Source: Maylandia zebra
Lineage: Eukaryota > Chordata > Actinopteri > Cichliformes > Cichlidae
Direction: 5' to 3'
NCBI RefSeq assembly: GCF_041146795.1
Contig: NC_135176.1
Location: forward strand, 14,194,286-14,258,285
DNA length: 64,000 bases
Below the pieces are notes generated by a model that did not search any database, was not told where the DNA came from, and worked only from the letters and a program-made list of their open reading frames with translations. Every line of letters begins with the position of its first letter. Within the stretch, counting starts at the first letter, position 1. The position numbers were made by a program, and so were the translations under genes. Shown in pieces: positions 22,901 to 35,740 of the stretch.

Positions 22901-25865
22901 GTAAGTGTATGCCAATTGCAATGTGAGATCTGAAGAACATTAGTCAGTAATCAGTATGACTGATGTGGTTTGCACAAAGACATGGGGGCCAGTTTCTGTA
23001 TTATTTCAGTGAGGGGTCAAAGGAAAAAAAATTGTAGAAAATAGGAAAGTCAGTATCATAACTGAAATTTTGTAGTGTTGCTGATTGTAATCATGTTTCC
23101 ACAGAGCATGAAGCCAGAGTTGAGCTATTTGGCCCACAACCTGGTGGAGATTGACAAGTACAGAGTGGAGACGTGCTGCGTTATCGGTAAGCATTGAACT
23201 AATGAGATTAGAGGTCACCGGCTGCAAGAGGACGTTACTTATGCTAGTTTTAAAACAAATGGATCGTTCATTATGTACATGTAATCCATAATATATGTTG
23301 TAAAAGAAAACTAGTGTTTCCTGTACTGCAGTAAGTCGTGTGTCTGATCCACAGGTAACTATTACAGCTTACGCTCTCAGCATGAGAAAGCAGCTCTCTA
23401 CTTCCAGCGGGCCCTCAAACTGAACCCTCGCTGTCTCGGTGCCTGGACACTCATGGGACACGAGTACATGGAAATGAAAAACACTTCAGCTGCCATTCAA
23501 GCCTACAGGTCAGTCTGGATATCTCATAGTCGCGCTCAGCATCTGCATCATCAGGATGTATTTATTATCAGGTGACACAGGTCTGGAGGTTTAAACGGAT
23601 TTATGATTTTAGTCTCGTGTCCTTTTTCTTCCTCAGACATGCCATTGAAGTGAATAAGCGAGACTACCGTGCCTGGTATGGTCTTGGTCAGACATACGAG
23701 ATCCTCAAGATGCCCTTTTACTGTTTGTACTATTATCGAAAGGCTCACCAGCTCAGGTTTGGACTTAAGCTAAGCAGATGATATTTCATGCTGCTGTTAT
23801 AAAGAATGGACGGTTTTTGGAAGAAAACTTATACATATATATAAACACTTGTTGTTGTTTTTTCTCAGGCCGAATGACTCTCGCATGTTGGTCGCACTGG
23901 GTGAAAGCTACGAAAAACTGTCACAGCAAGCCGAAGCCAAGAAGGTACACATCTACCCATTGCCAGTAATTAACAGTAGTTTCTGTAGTCAGTTCCAAAG
24001 CTTTTTTCTTGATTCTAACTTGTGTCATGGATTTATTTTTGTGAAGTGTTACTGGAGAGCATATTCTGTCGGAGATGTAGAGAAAATGGCTCTGCTCAAA
24101 CTGGCAAAGTAAGTGTTTATCACTATATTGAGCTGAACAACAGTGCTCTGAAGAAACGAGGCTCTGATCTGCTGCTCGATATTTATTTTCCTTTTTTATA
24201 TATTTATTTTTCTGGTTGTTTGTTATTTTTGTTAGGCTCCACGAACAGCTGAATGAGTCTGACGATGCTGCCCAGTGTTACATGCTTTACATTCAAGACA
24301 TTTTCTCTTGTGGGGTAAGCACTTTAAATTAAGCTCTGACACTCATATTCTCAGGGTCTAGGATTGCGATGATTTGCTCTTTCAAGTGAGATCACGATGC
24401 TTCAGCTTGCTATTATTATGTATTAGTTATTATGCATTATTATTAATTTGTTTCATGTGATAGAGCCTGACTGGCAAGCAAAGATGACTTGGTAAACTGT
24501 AATCCAGGTTTTGTCTCCCAGCGTCACTGAATGCAGCATCCTTTCATGTTTCTTCCCAAACTGAAGGGGCTTTAGATCCAGTCTATTAATGCGTGTGGAT
24601 TTGGAATCGGCAATCATTAATGGGTTTCATTTTATCTACTACAAACAAAAATGGGCCAGCATGTTTCTTTTCCTGGGGACCAGACAGAGTTTTAGACGGT
24701 AAACAAAGGCCAGATCTTGAAAAAGGCATTTCACTTTTTTAAATTGTCTGGTTTACAGTGAAAAGGTTCATTAAATAAAATAATCCCTTTAAATGCTATA
24801 TCAACTTTAGCCTACATCCACACAGTGTCTGTCTGATTATCACTGCTGCGCAGGCAACTGATTTAACACAATGTTTTATGTTGTAAATATTGACTCCAGA
24901 CAACTGTTCAGCCGTCATCAAAATCCAGCATTACCCTTACAATACATGATCATAAATATGAAGGAAATCCAATTATGCTGTTATCTAGGTGATCTCTATA
25001 AACCGATTCTTTAATATAGAGAAACTGTTGACAGTGTTTTGAACATTTGGACAGGCTTCAGTTGCATGCAAGTGAAGCCTGTGTAGAGGAACGTGTCACA
25101 TGACTAACATAACTTAGCTATTGTTCTGCAACAATTTAGCTTTTAATACTTTGTGTGTATTAATAAATAATGTCCAGAGCAATGAAAATCTTGACCCAAG
25201 TATTGGTTAAATTATTAGAAGGCCTCCAAAATTAGCTGTTGCCCCCCCAGGGCCAAAGCCAGCAGATTGAGTTATCTCTGCAAGCAAAAACAGACTTAAA
25301 TACCAATGAAATACAGAAATGCATCATTGCATCAGTTCATTTTCTGCTGTTTTACTCGTGTGTTAATTAGCCAAATGGGAACAATTAAGAGGATGACATC
25401 GGTGGCTGGAGGTTCCAGCCCTCTGGCTCTGTTTTTCCCACTTGTGCTCCAGGTCATGTGTTGCATTAATATAAAGGAATATAGTTCTAACCAAACTAAG
25501 TCTTGTCAGGAACAACTGGAGCATGCTGAGGTGAGCACAGCCCTGCGGTACCTGGGCCAGTACTATTTCAAGAACAAGCTCTATGATGAGGCATCCCTTT
25601 GCGCTCAGCGCTGTTGTGACTACAATGACGTAAGTGTTCCTGTACGATTTGAGCATCTTGTTTTAGTTGCTGTTGTGTGGTCGGTACTGATCGGTCATGC
25701 CTCGTCTTGCAGGCACGTGAGGAAGGAAAGGCTCTGTTGCGGCAGATCTCACAGGTCAGAGATCAAATCGAGACACCTTCAGCAGACCTGTTTGCACCAC
25801 TCTCAAACAACAACACTCCAGTCAGGAGGGTGTCTCCCCTGAATCTCATCTCATTTACACCCTGA
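19906..25865 (+). CDS. cdc23: Cell division cycle protein 23 (APC/C subunit 8)
   Basis: Sixteen exons: 19906-20018, 20446-20518, 21561-21698, 21835-21877, 21968-22073, 22178-22310, 22524-22701, 22803-22900, 23105-23186, 23355-23508, 23637-23756, 23869-23944, 24047-24108, 24236-24314, 25510-25629, 25713-25865. All introns are GT-AG and phases agree, giving 575 aa, or 573 if the in-frame ATG at 19912 (MAALCSEF) is used; human is 597. Product: a scaffold TPR subunit of the anaphase-promoting complex, a nuclear ubiquitin ligase that drives mitotic exit. Seen: the APC8 N-terminal motif ([12 protein letters not shown]), then TPR repeats with near-identity to vertebrate CDC23 ([40 protein letters not shown]), and the conserved end [13 protein letters not shown]. 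Intron 14 (1.2 kb) is the longest. It lies tail-to-tail with kif20a, stops 804 bp apart. Confidence 0.97.
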
Positions 25866-25974
25866 CACCAACTCTCTTCTTCATTGGCTTAAAAAAATAT
25901 GGACAATTTACCTATCTTGTGACATGAAACTGCTCTGAAGGTTATCTTGACGAGGGCTGCGTTGGAATTTACAT

Positions 25975-25980
25975 AATAAA
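25975..25980 (+). promoter_or_regulatory. Likely cdc23 poly(A) signal
   Basis: AATAAA lies 110 bp after the cdc23 stop codon. A second AATAAA occurs near 26191. Position only; no transcript evidence. Confidence 0.5.
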
Positions 25981-26669
25981 CTGCATTTGTTTTTGTAAAA
26001 CTAGCAATCCTGACCATTTTTGTCCAGCCCATGACATTGTCTTTGCTGGAAATGTGAAAACAATCAGCGTACCTGCAGTAAGCACTGGACAGGTCAGTAT
26101 GCACGGTGCAGCATCGCATACAGTAAATACCCATTTCTTGTTTTTGGTAAGGTTTAATGGTCAATAGTGCAATACTACAAAAAGAATCCCAAATAAAATG
26201 TTCAAGAGCAAACAGACAAGATTAACATGTATATATGAATGAACGAACACACACACACAGTCTAAAGTTTACAGCACAGAGCATACAAATGGGAATTTGA
26301 CTTCTCACTTCATTGCTCATCGGTACGGTTTATGTGTAAATAGTTTACAGCAGTCTTTGCAGGGACTGACTGGAAAGGGTAAAATAATTTACTACAGTTT
26401 TAAAGCATGATTATATTCAGGCTGCTCAAATGTGTTTGTAGGATTTATATTGAGTGGTGGAGGGAGAGTACAGCACAAAGGCACAAAGTGGAGTTGCAGA
26501 GGCAGAGCAGGTTGATTAACACACATGCACTATTTTAACCATACAGTCACTAAGCAGCTTTACCTCAGCTTAAAGCATTAACAGTTCAGTTGATGCCAAT
26601 AATATAGTTAAAGTAGAAAAACATAAAAAAATATTATAAAGACAACAGCAACTTAGTTTGCTTTAAAGT

Positions 26670-29600
26670 TCAGTACTTCCCCCTGAGATTACGAGGGGTG
26701 ACGACCGGACTAGGAAGTGGAGATGGCTGACGGGACCGCAAAATCCTTGAGGAGGGGGTCAGATTTGCATCCTCGGCAGCACGGGTGTTGTATTTACGTG
26801 TTGGGGTGCGAGATGGGAACAGAGACTGGAAAAACTGTCGTTTTTGCAGCGGACGGTTTTCGGGGTCGCTCGGTGCGCCGGCGCCACAGCCTCTCCTTTT
26901 GCAGGAGCCCGGCATGCTGGGGGCAGCAAAGCCAGACGGGGGCAGCTGGGGAGGGAGGGACTGTGTTTGGGCCAGGGTCTGCGCTTTCCGCCTCAAGTCG
27001 GCTTTGACCAGCATCAGGTCGTTCTGGAGCTCCATAAGGATCTGGCCCTGAGAAGAAGAAGTCAGTTGACAGGGGGTGAGGTTAGACAGGAGCAGAGAGG
27101 GAAGGGAGGGCTGTTTAGTTTCAGAAGGTGAGGCAAAAAGCAACAGCTAAACATGCTCTAGCTCATTGACAGCTTTGTGCAGATGTTAGAAACCTTGTTT
27201 TAGTTTAAAATCTGCCGGTGCAAGTGAGTTAGGAGAAGAAAACGACAGTTTAAAATGAGAACTGCTCATAATATAATGCAGGTTTTTTTTTTATTTATTT
27301 TTTTTAAAAGAGTTCATGCATTTTATCCTCACAAGCTGCTTCTAACTAGGAGGAAAAAGCACTTTTAAACTCTGCACTGATGGAAATTTAACATGCAGTT
27401 TGCAAAATGTGTTCAATACTTTCTCAGCTGTTGCAGAACACAGAGGGCTGAGCACCCTGTTAAATAATTTAAAGAAAATCTTAGTTTACAAGTAAAACTG
27501 AATGTGCAAACTGCACATTGCTTGACTCTACCTGTTTGGCTAAAGTCTCATCTGCAGCTGTTAAAGCGTGGCGCAGCCTCTCCCCTCCTGTGTTGCGACA
27601 GCAGGCTCTTTCACCAGACTGCAGGTCCACCCCCAGCCTCTGCAGATTGAGGCGCAGCTGACGCAGGTTCTGTTGTAAAAAACAAGAAATATATACACAC
27701 ATACAAATTTTAATCTTTCAAACAGTCCAGAGACTCACATGCAGCAGTGAGTTTGTGTAGAGCATGTACTGACCCGCTGACCCTCCTCCAGCTTGCGGTC
27801 AGCAGCAGAGGTGAGAGTGCCAGCACTACCTGGCACTTCTAGCTGCATCTTAAGCTTTGTCACCTCTGCACAGACAAACAGAACAAATCAGTCAGCCATC
27901 ATGAACAATATCCTTGTGCATATAATCAGAAATCTTCCAGTCAGACTGTACCTTGAGTCTTGGTGCACAGCTCAGTGCGGCACTGGTCGAGTTCAGTGCG
28001 CAGTCTGCCGAGCTCATTCTGCGTACTGACGCGCTGAGAGCGGCGAGGGCCCTCAGAGTCTCCAGGTGGCGCCGTCATGGGGGCTGCTTCATTTGCCTTC
28101 TTTTTTTCCTCAAGAGCAGCAGACAGAGCTTCAATCTCCTGATCACGTTCCTGGGAGAACGGAAATAAATTTGGTAGAGATTCAGCGAGAGCATCGCAAA
28201 CAGTTGCGAATGCTTAATTTGCAGAGAATGCAAAGCATTACAAACTTTCAAGTCATTAACTGACCTTTAGCTCCTGGGTGTAGAATTTCTTCAGGTGTTT
28301 CTGCAGGCTATTTATCTTGTCTTCATACCTCTCTTCAATGAGCGCCCTCTCAGCATCCAGTGTCTCACTACAGGGTGAGAAGATATATAATGTTGCTATA
28401 TGTAGTCATTACAAAAACAGTTAAACAACACATTTCTCCCAAATCCCTGCCAAGAAAACTATTAGATGTGCCTACTGCTCCTTACCACTAAAAAGTATTA
28501 CAAAAAAAAAAAAGCCTTTAAATTGGCATTTCAGATTCAAACAAGCACCCACACACACCTGAAACCATCTTGCATTCTAGAGATGACCTCCATCATCTCA
28601 GAGACCACCTGCTCTCTCACATTTGCTTCTAGGACTTCTTTCTCTTCCCGCTGGCGCTGCACCTCTCTCTTCAGAACATCAATGGCCTGCAGCAAAGCCT
28701 TAATGTAGAACAGTCGGCTGTTAGAACAATAGATTTTTGACAGTTTTCGACACATTTAAGATGTTACGGTTACTTGGTTTAAGTAGTGTTTCAAAATAAA
28801 AGGTTGATTTATTTTGTCAGTGAAATAAAAGTGCTTAATATTTAGGTGTTACATAAAAAGCAGAGGATGTTACCTTAGTATCTAACATGGTGATATCTCC
28901 ATCGTCGACATCACTCTCATCCTCTTCCTCCTCCATCACCGTGCTGTCGTTACCATTTCTTGTTGGATCACGAAGTAAAGACAGGATGTAGGCCACTCTG
29001 GTCTTCGTGGACGGGCCGTGGACGAGCTTAAAGAAGAGAAACGGCACATTTGATTGATCTCACACAGGACGCAAAACTAAACCAGCCACTCAGGTACTCG
29101 TGTACAAATGAGTTTCTTACTTGGGTAGCAATAGCAGAGAATTTGAGGGCCTGGAGGGTCTCGTCATAGATGGATGCACATGGATTGATGTTGACCACCA
29201 TGGTGGAGGTTCCTCGCCCACAGAAGAAACCCTGCAGGACACGGGTCAGCTTACTGTCCCTGAAAGGCACCACTTGAGGAGGCCGTGACCTGTTGATGCA
29301 GTAGGAAAACATATTAAAACCCATTTGGTCATTAAATCTTTATATGTACAATAGCAAAAAACAAAAACGCCCTAAAAGCTGTAAAAGTTGATTTAGTGCA
29401 GGAAATCCACACGCCATAAATTAGCGGATCAATAATTTAATTACTGCAGAAGCTGACGTGAAGAAAATTTATAGCAATTTAGCATTTTCGATCTTGAGAG
29501 CAGAAAAGCAGTAAAAAGCTCCACAAGATGATCTGTTTCAACCATTTCTCTAATTTACTACACCACCTAAACATTTTAAAACGTACTTATTGCTCTGGTT

Positions 29601-32600
29601 GTGCCTCAGGGCAGCAATGCAGCGCCCCAGTGTTAGGAGGGAGGTGTTAATGTTGTTGGCCTCCTTCATCCTCTCACCATTACGCTGATCTTTACAGCGT
29701 TCGGACCCAGCCAAATCACACACAGTCAGCCTAAAAAGGAGACAGACTTACATTATCACCTTTACAAACTCTAATCAATATAATTTAAAATGACCCAAAA
29801 CTGAAATCAAGACTGGGTAATTAAAAGCCAACTTACTCGCTGATGTGCATGGCCTGGCCTGAATTTGCTCCAGGGTGGACGTGCAGGACACGGAGGGAAA
29901 AGATGCTGTGGCTGTGTAAGTGATACGTTTATGATCAGAGTGTCCACAAGTGTAACTCAAATTAAGGTTTCAATAGGTAAACACGTCATTTAACATGCTC
30001 CTACCTGCGACTGGAGTTCTGGTTGAGGTGAGTGCTGGCGAAGCTTTGGTTGCGACGCCCAACTCTCAGAATCCTCCAGGCTTCCTCGGCGCTGCGGATC
30101 TGGATCCAGGTCAGGTCTGATACAACAGGAAGAAGCACAATGTGGTGCACGTGAAGGAGCTGCAGCAGTAGTTACACATGCTGTTATGCAGGAAACACAT
30201 GAATTAAGCTAACGTAGTGTTCAAAGTCGTGACCATCTTTTGCACAGTTCTTTATTCATGCACTCATTCATTGTGGTGTGTTGTTGCACTCCCACAAACA
30301 CAAAGTCTACAAAGACTGCAGGTAGAGTTGAGGAAAATGAAAGAAGCAATTTACAGTTTTTAAACATCATTTCCTGCCTGATGAAGCGTAACATACATCA
30401 GATGAGAGCGGCTGCCTGGTGGGAATGAGCCTCAGGAAGTTCAGGCCAACATACTTTGATCTAGTTTTAACTCCATTCCTGTGAATGAGCCACTGTTACC
30501 TTTCACGTAGGGGTTGCCCTGCTTGTCGTCGCTTAGCCGCAATGTGACTCTCTTCCGGGGCTGCTGGGAGGGCGAGGCGTCCAGTAGGTCGTACAGGAAC
30601 TCGTTGTAGATTTCATAAAAGGACACCCAGATTGAAAACTGCACTCCTTCCTCGAGATCTTCCCCTCCGCTGTGCGACAGGCTGTCCGGCTCCAGACAAA
30701 CACTGTCCGTGTCTGCAGAGGCAAATTAAAAGTCACATGTTTGTTTTGTTTTTTTAAGGCAGTAATGATTTTAATATAAAGAAAGCAGTGTTTAAACTGG
30801 AAATTGGTATGTGCTGCACAAACAACGCTGATGTTGACTTCTTATATTGTAAACAGTGCTGTGTACTCATCAAACACCAACTATTCTACTCCAAATACAG
30901 CATGTGGTGCGTTTAGCAGAAAATTGACTCCATTTAGGAATGAAAATCCTCACCTTCCAGCTGAGTGCCAAAGGTAGTGGTAGCAGACAGTCCTCCGATG
31001 CCACTATCCCAGCTTGTGGTGGTGCCAGTGCAACGAGAATTCCCATCCTGAAATCCATAAGAGGAAGGAGAATCAGAAGATGCATAATTCATCTGCAGGA
31101 AAACATTTAACCAAGTAGCAGTCTGCAAGGAAAAGAACATGCCAAATATACCAAAGTGTAGTCACATACGTTTGGAGCACCACAATGTCCAAATGCATCC
31201 TAAAATTCACCTTGTTGCTACAATGTGTTCCAGAGTAATGCTGTAAGGCCTTTAAAAGTCATATTTATGTTTACCTCTTTGAGCAGAGAGTTTCTGCGGA
31301 TTTCCTCTGCCTTGACCTCATTGGCACTGAGCTGCCTCACATCCTGGTATAAGACAGGCTTCAGGTTCATGCCACCGTACAGACGGCCCTGCAGTTTCCT
31401 AAACAGGGACACTAAAGCCCGGGGCAGCAGGCCTGCCTCTCGACCGCTGCCTGCAGGCCAAAGTTTGACAAGCATGGTTTATGTTGTGCGATTACATAAC
31501 GAACAAACCTCAAAAAATAACCCTGGGATTTATGTGTCCAAGTAATATCTGCAGAACAGAAAATAACTCACCCTGAATGGTGTACGTCTTTCCAGAATTG
31601 GTTACACCATAAGTGTAGAGAAGTCTATTTTCTCCTCGAAGCACATCGTTTATCATCGCCTTCATTGTGCTCTCATAAAACTGTTGCTGCGCTGTCTCAG
31701 GACCAAATATCTAAGGGGACATTTAAAGAAAAAAAAACAAAAAACATCTTCACTGGTCTGTTTCACTCCAGCATTCTCATTTTCTTCAAGTTCTTCTCTG
31801 AAAATATTATTACGTGATTACTACAGTTTTTTTCTGAATGGGTTTTCAGTTTTGGAAACAGTATGTTTAAGTAAAGAGGAGCTACACATACGACTCTCCT
31901 ACCTTCGTGAAACTGAACTTGTGAATACTCGGAGTGATGCCTCGTTCTGCTGCTCTCATGTTCTGAGAGTCATTTGGAGCTTTAAGCAGCAGGGTCTCTT
32001 CGTCTTGGATAGCCACACAACCCTAAAAGAAAAACAAAATAGACTCAAGTACAGTTTCAGAGTATTGAAAGCTTTTATCCTAGAAGAAACAAAAATGTTG
32101 ACCATAATGCCTTACCTGCTCTTCCCCTCTGGATCTCTCCGTGTCAGTAAGTGGTCGGATGCGCAGGAAAACCTTCACCCTCTCGGTGGCCCCTTCATCG
32201 CAGCTTTGAGATTTCACTGCTACTTTCTAAACACACAAGCATCTTTGTAAATGTTTTGATGGTAGAATGGAAAAATATTAACACCACCAAACTGCAATCC
32301 CAGGGTTTAGAATTTTACATATTGCATCTCGCTCTACTGCAATACCCATCTGGGCTTTTAATGCCTATTTAAGCCTGCCAGACTGAAGAAAGCAGCTGTG
32401 TTTAAGAATCAGAGAGGTATAGCAAGTGAACTGGAAAAGTGTCAGAATGATGTAGTTTAAACAGAATGTTTCCCTGCCTCCCTTTCTTTTTTGGGGGGGC
32501 TGTTATTCATCTCCTCTGAAGGAAAAGCGAGGTATGAAATTATGGCTTTGAAAAACAGTTACACCTCTGGCAATATTGATCAATTATATATATAGACACA

Positions 32601-32860
32601 CACAAAAAACAAAAAAATCTCATATAGATTTGTTCTGAACATGTTTTGTTATACCTGAGGGACATATGATTTTTTTTTTTTTTGGGAACTCTTACCGGCC
32701 CTGTAATGGATGGCCTGGTGTCCAGGCCCGGGGAAATAACAGAGATCTCTGGTAGACGTGGTCTGGCCAAACCTCCGTGCTCTGCTGCTGTAGATTCAAA
32801 CACAGCCATTTCCTCCTCATCAGAGGGGCATCCACACGGAGATGACAAAGACAGCGCCAT
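26670..32860 (-). CDS. kif20a: Kinesin family member 20A (MKLP2)
   Basis: Eighteen coding exons, from the start: 32860-32696, 32226-32116, 32022-31903, 31710-31572, 31450-31275, 31092-30954, 30712-30500, 30116-30005, 29911-29837, 29730-29587, 29289-29121, 29026-28874, 28698-28559, 28367-28265, 28150-27952, 27865-27774, 27669-27532, 27047-26670; 921 aa (human 890). Product: a plus-end mitotic kinesin that carries the chromosomal passenger complex to the central spindle. Seen: N-terminal FESTAAEHGG; motor start VKVFLRIRPL; P-loop GVTNSGKT (about 167-174); an enlarged loop from about 180 to 330, typical of the kinesin-6 group; FSIWVSFYEIYNEFLYDLL; switch I SSRSH; switch II DLAGSER; VPFRDSKLTRVLQGFF; coiled coil with EALSAALEEKKK; basic C-terminus ending LRGKY. 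An acceptor 13 bp before the ATG implies an untranslated first exon. Confidence 0.97.
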
Positions 32861-33945
32861 GCCCGTCTATCTGTTCCAAGGATAACACGTTTTCATTAGT
32901 ATGTAGTAATTCTATTAAAAGGGGATTACAAAATGTTTCAAACATGGGCTTGACTTAGGGCGTGTGCACAAGTCACTTTGAAAGGATAATATAGGCTTGT
33001 GTTGGAAAAAAAACAGCAATATACAACATAAAAGATGAAAAACTAAACACACTCACACAAGTGTCTGTGTTGTTTGTAATAATGATGTAATGATGTTATT
33101 CTCTGCTCAAGCATTTCATTGCTATGAATTAGTTAAACATGGGTGTGTCGTCATCAAACAAGCTGACAGGTAAAGGAACACTAGTTTACTGTTTAAAGCC
33201 AAATTGAACCTGCTTAAGTAGTCAAACAGGAAATATTTCCCAGGCTTTCACCAGACCAGGCAAGTTTGGCATTAGTGCTGATCAATACAACTGCTCTACA
33301 GCAGGTCCTGTCATGCTTAGTCTTTGTAGCTATTACGATGAGCGAGTTTAGAAGTCTCGGTTTTTCAATTTCATTCCCTTTTTTTAATCCAAATGGTATT
33401 TCGTGTTACACTGAGCAGCATTTAAAAAGTATCAAATCCACGTTTAGTATTCAAAAAAAAAAAAAAAAAATCACTCGAGCCATCTTCACCTTTCACTGCT
33501 TGTTACAGCAAGAAGACTTTGTGCTTTCAAAAAGTGTCTCAGCACTGAGTGCAACTAAAATAAAAACCTCAGTGCTGAACCTTTACATGTGCAAGTAGCC
33601 ATGTTTATCCTCCAGTAAGCACGTAGTAAACGGAGCCTATATTGCAGTGAATTAAACAGAGTCACTTTAATGTTTATACTAGCTAACATACATTTAATAA
33701 CAATGATTTCTACTACAAGTACCAATATATGCTAACAAAGAGACTTGCTTCCTGGTTTTAAATGGGAAAATCGTGCAGTCACTCAAAACCAAAAACAAGC
33801 ACACAAAAAACGTAGATATTGCATTTAGCTTAACACACACTTACATAACTCCGTCAAACAGTTATAGTTACAATCTAATATTATTTTTGTAACTATTACG
33901 TTATCTTGTTTAACGTCGTATTGCCCACGTTTAAGTAAAACTCAC

Positions 33946-34115
33946 TTTAACTTTCCTGGAATGTCCAAAATGTGCCTGGTTTCCTGTAAGCTCGTTAGCT
34001 TAATGTTTACGATAGATCGCCAAAAGCCAACGTTGAGGTAAAACTGTATAAGTTCAACAAACCCTCCTCGTCTCGAGCTCTTAGCACCAGCTGAGCCGCT
34101 TTACCCGATTGCTTT
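33946..34115 (-). other. Probable untranslated first exon of kif20a
   Basis: On the minus strand a donor (GTGAGT at 33945-33940) follows a CpG-containing stretch just downstream of the CCAAT/CHR promoter, and an acceptor precedes the coding start near 32873. The transcription start cannot be placed from sequence, so the upstream limit is a guess. Confidence 0.4.
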
Positions 34116-34122
34116 TTGGGTT

Positions 34123-34195
34123 TTTGAACAATGCGCTTCCCCACAGGGAGAGTCGCCGATTGGTTAAAGTGTATCGCCGTCTTCCCTTTGATTGG
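34123..34195 (-). promoter_or_regulatory. CCAAT-CCAAT-CHR cell-cycle promoter of kif20a
   Basis: In the direction of kif20a: CCAAT at 34195-34191, CCAAT at 34163-34159 (32 bp apart), then TTCAAA at 34128-34123, which is the CHR hexamer TTTGAA on the other strand, about 30 bp further on. Two NF-Y sites about one turn-set apart followed by a CHR is the known layout of genes controlled by DREAM and MYB-MuvB/FOXM1 and expressed in G2/M. A CRE-like TGACGTCG lies at 34233-34240, between this block and the divergent THAP gene, so the block may serve both directions. Confidence 0.7.
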
Positions 34196-34328
34196 TTAAC
34201 AGGGCCTCGCATGGCGCATGGGCTTTGGAATATGACGTCGCGAGAGGGGGTGCGGCCAGGATTTTTGGTCGAGGTGCCATTTTAGTAGGCCAAACAAAGC
34301 GAGCGAAAGCACACGAATAATATCCGCT

Positions 34329-35051
34329 ATGGTTCGTACTTGCTGTGTGATGGGTTGTAACGTTAGATCGCACGACCGGCAAGGGAATAAGCTTGAAAAT
34401 GGGCTGTCTTTTCATTGTTTCCCCACCTGGAAGCAAAACCAGGGAGCTCATGTGTCGGATGTTACCAAAAGAAGGCGTATAGCCTGGATAGCAGCTGTGA
34501 GACGAGCTGATATCCAGTTCTCTACCATCCCCAGATATCTGTTGGTGTGTTCCAGACATTTTCATTCGGGTAAGTTCTAAATAAGTTCATATTACTCTGT
34601 ATAGCCTATTAGTTTTATTTCGCTCTGAAGTCATAGCAAATTAGAACAAATATCTCAATGTGTGATTTTGCAGGACTGCGTTCTATTTATAGAGTTGCTA
34701 ATTACTTAGCATAATTGCAGGCAAACCAGCCTATGAAATGGATGAAACAAATCCTGACTGGGTTCCAACGCTATACATGGGGCACTCCGAAATCCCTGCT
34801 TCAAACTTGGACCGTCACAGACGACGAATGCGACGGAAGCAGCAAAGAGCAGCAGTCGGAGGTAAATACAACTCCCACCAACATAAAAAAATGCTCTCAC
34901 TGTCCGGTAATCAGCTCATAGCTTTTTGATGAGTCATGCACTTTTAAGTGGGCTTCTGGTGAACATTTGCCTTATGCACTCATTGTATCTGACAGGCTTT
35001 AGTAATGGAGGAGCAGAGTGTGAAGGTGAGGCCTGCATAGACGTTACATGA
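34329..35051 (+). CDS. THAP-domain protein, transposon-derived
   Basis: Three exons can be read: 34329-34569, 34721-34861, 34996-35051, all GT-AG with matching phase, giving 145 aa. The N-terminus is a THAP zinc-dependent DNA-binding domain: C6-x3-C10 and C74-x2-H77 ligands, the hydrophobic FHCFP (residues 28-32), W53, and HFHSGKPAYEMDETNPDWVP after the first splice. Fish THAP transposases of the ISL2EU type carry this same sequence, and decayed remnants of such a transposase follow at 35235-35740. Either this is the still-open front of a dead transposon, or a domesticated short THAP protein. It is head-to-head with kif20a across about 210 bp of promoter. If exon 2 is not spliced at 34861, the frame ends at 34929. 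Confidence 0.6.
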
Positions 35052-35234
35052 AGAGCTGCCAGAGATGGACATGACAGAAGACCGACACCTTAATCACCAC
35101 GTGATGGAGGCTGTGGCCAAGAGTGGAGGCTGAGGTAGTAGCAACAAATGTAGAAAATGGAGATGGGACAGAGAGAGATGCAGAAGCTAAAAGACAGCCG
35201 ATGGATTGTGTGTGCTGTGAACAGAGCAGAAATA

Positions 35235-35740
35235 AACCAGCTGTTGGAGGAGAACAGAACGCTTGAATCACAGTTGAAAAAGACAGCTGAATGAAAAATG
35301 TTTTAAAGGATGACACCAAAAAAGTAAAATATTATACTGGAATACCTTGTTTTGCTATTTTACTCTCCTTATTCAACAATGTAAAAGCTTTCCTGCCAGC
35401 ATCAAAGAAACCGTGGCATTTCCAAATGCTTTTACTCACTCTTCCGCCTTACATTTGATCTTCCTGTCCAGCATCTTTGTGTGCAGAGGTTAAGATCCCC
35501 GCATTTACAAAAGGCTTCTGTCAACTTGATGCCAAGGACATTGAAGATACAAGAGCTATTGCCCACCTAATAATTCATGTCGAGCGAGTTGTAGGTAGTT
35601 TACGCAACAGGTATAAAATGCTGCATACCACCATGCCAATCAGATTACTTCTTTAATGTGAGGGTGAAGAGGAGGCCCTTCAGGATAAGATAGTAAAGGT
35701 TTGCTGCGTTTTGGTGAACATGTGCCCCATTGTGGTAGTA
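35235..35740 (+). pseudogene. Remnant of DDE_Tnp_4-type transposase
   Basis: Pieces in order: LLEENRTLESQLKKT (leucine-rich, 35238-35285); a KVKYYTGIPCFAILLSLFNN stretch (about 35322-35380) followed by a helix-turn-helix-like LLLTL segment; then IPAFTKGFCQLDAKDIEDTR, IAHLIIHVERVVGSLRNRYK (about 35490-35620), and VCCVLVNMCPIVV (about 35700-35740). These match the N-terminal HTH and the C-terminal end of the nuclease domain, with the middle, holding the first catalytic acids, missing. The pieces are in more than one frame. It is likely the rest of the THAP gene at 34329-35051 before decay. Confidence 0.7.

Noticed and set aside
25306-25842. A 178-aa open frame on the plus strand
   Set aside because: It is cdc23 exon 15 extended through intron sequence on both sides. 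Splice sites at 25510 and 25629 and the protein family explain it.
31684-32250. A 188-aa open frame on the plus strand
   Set aside because: It runs antisense to kif20a exons 2-4 and their introns and has no family resemblance.
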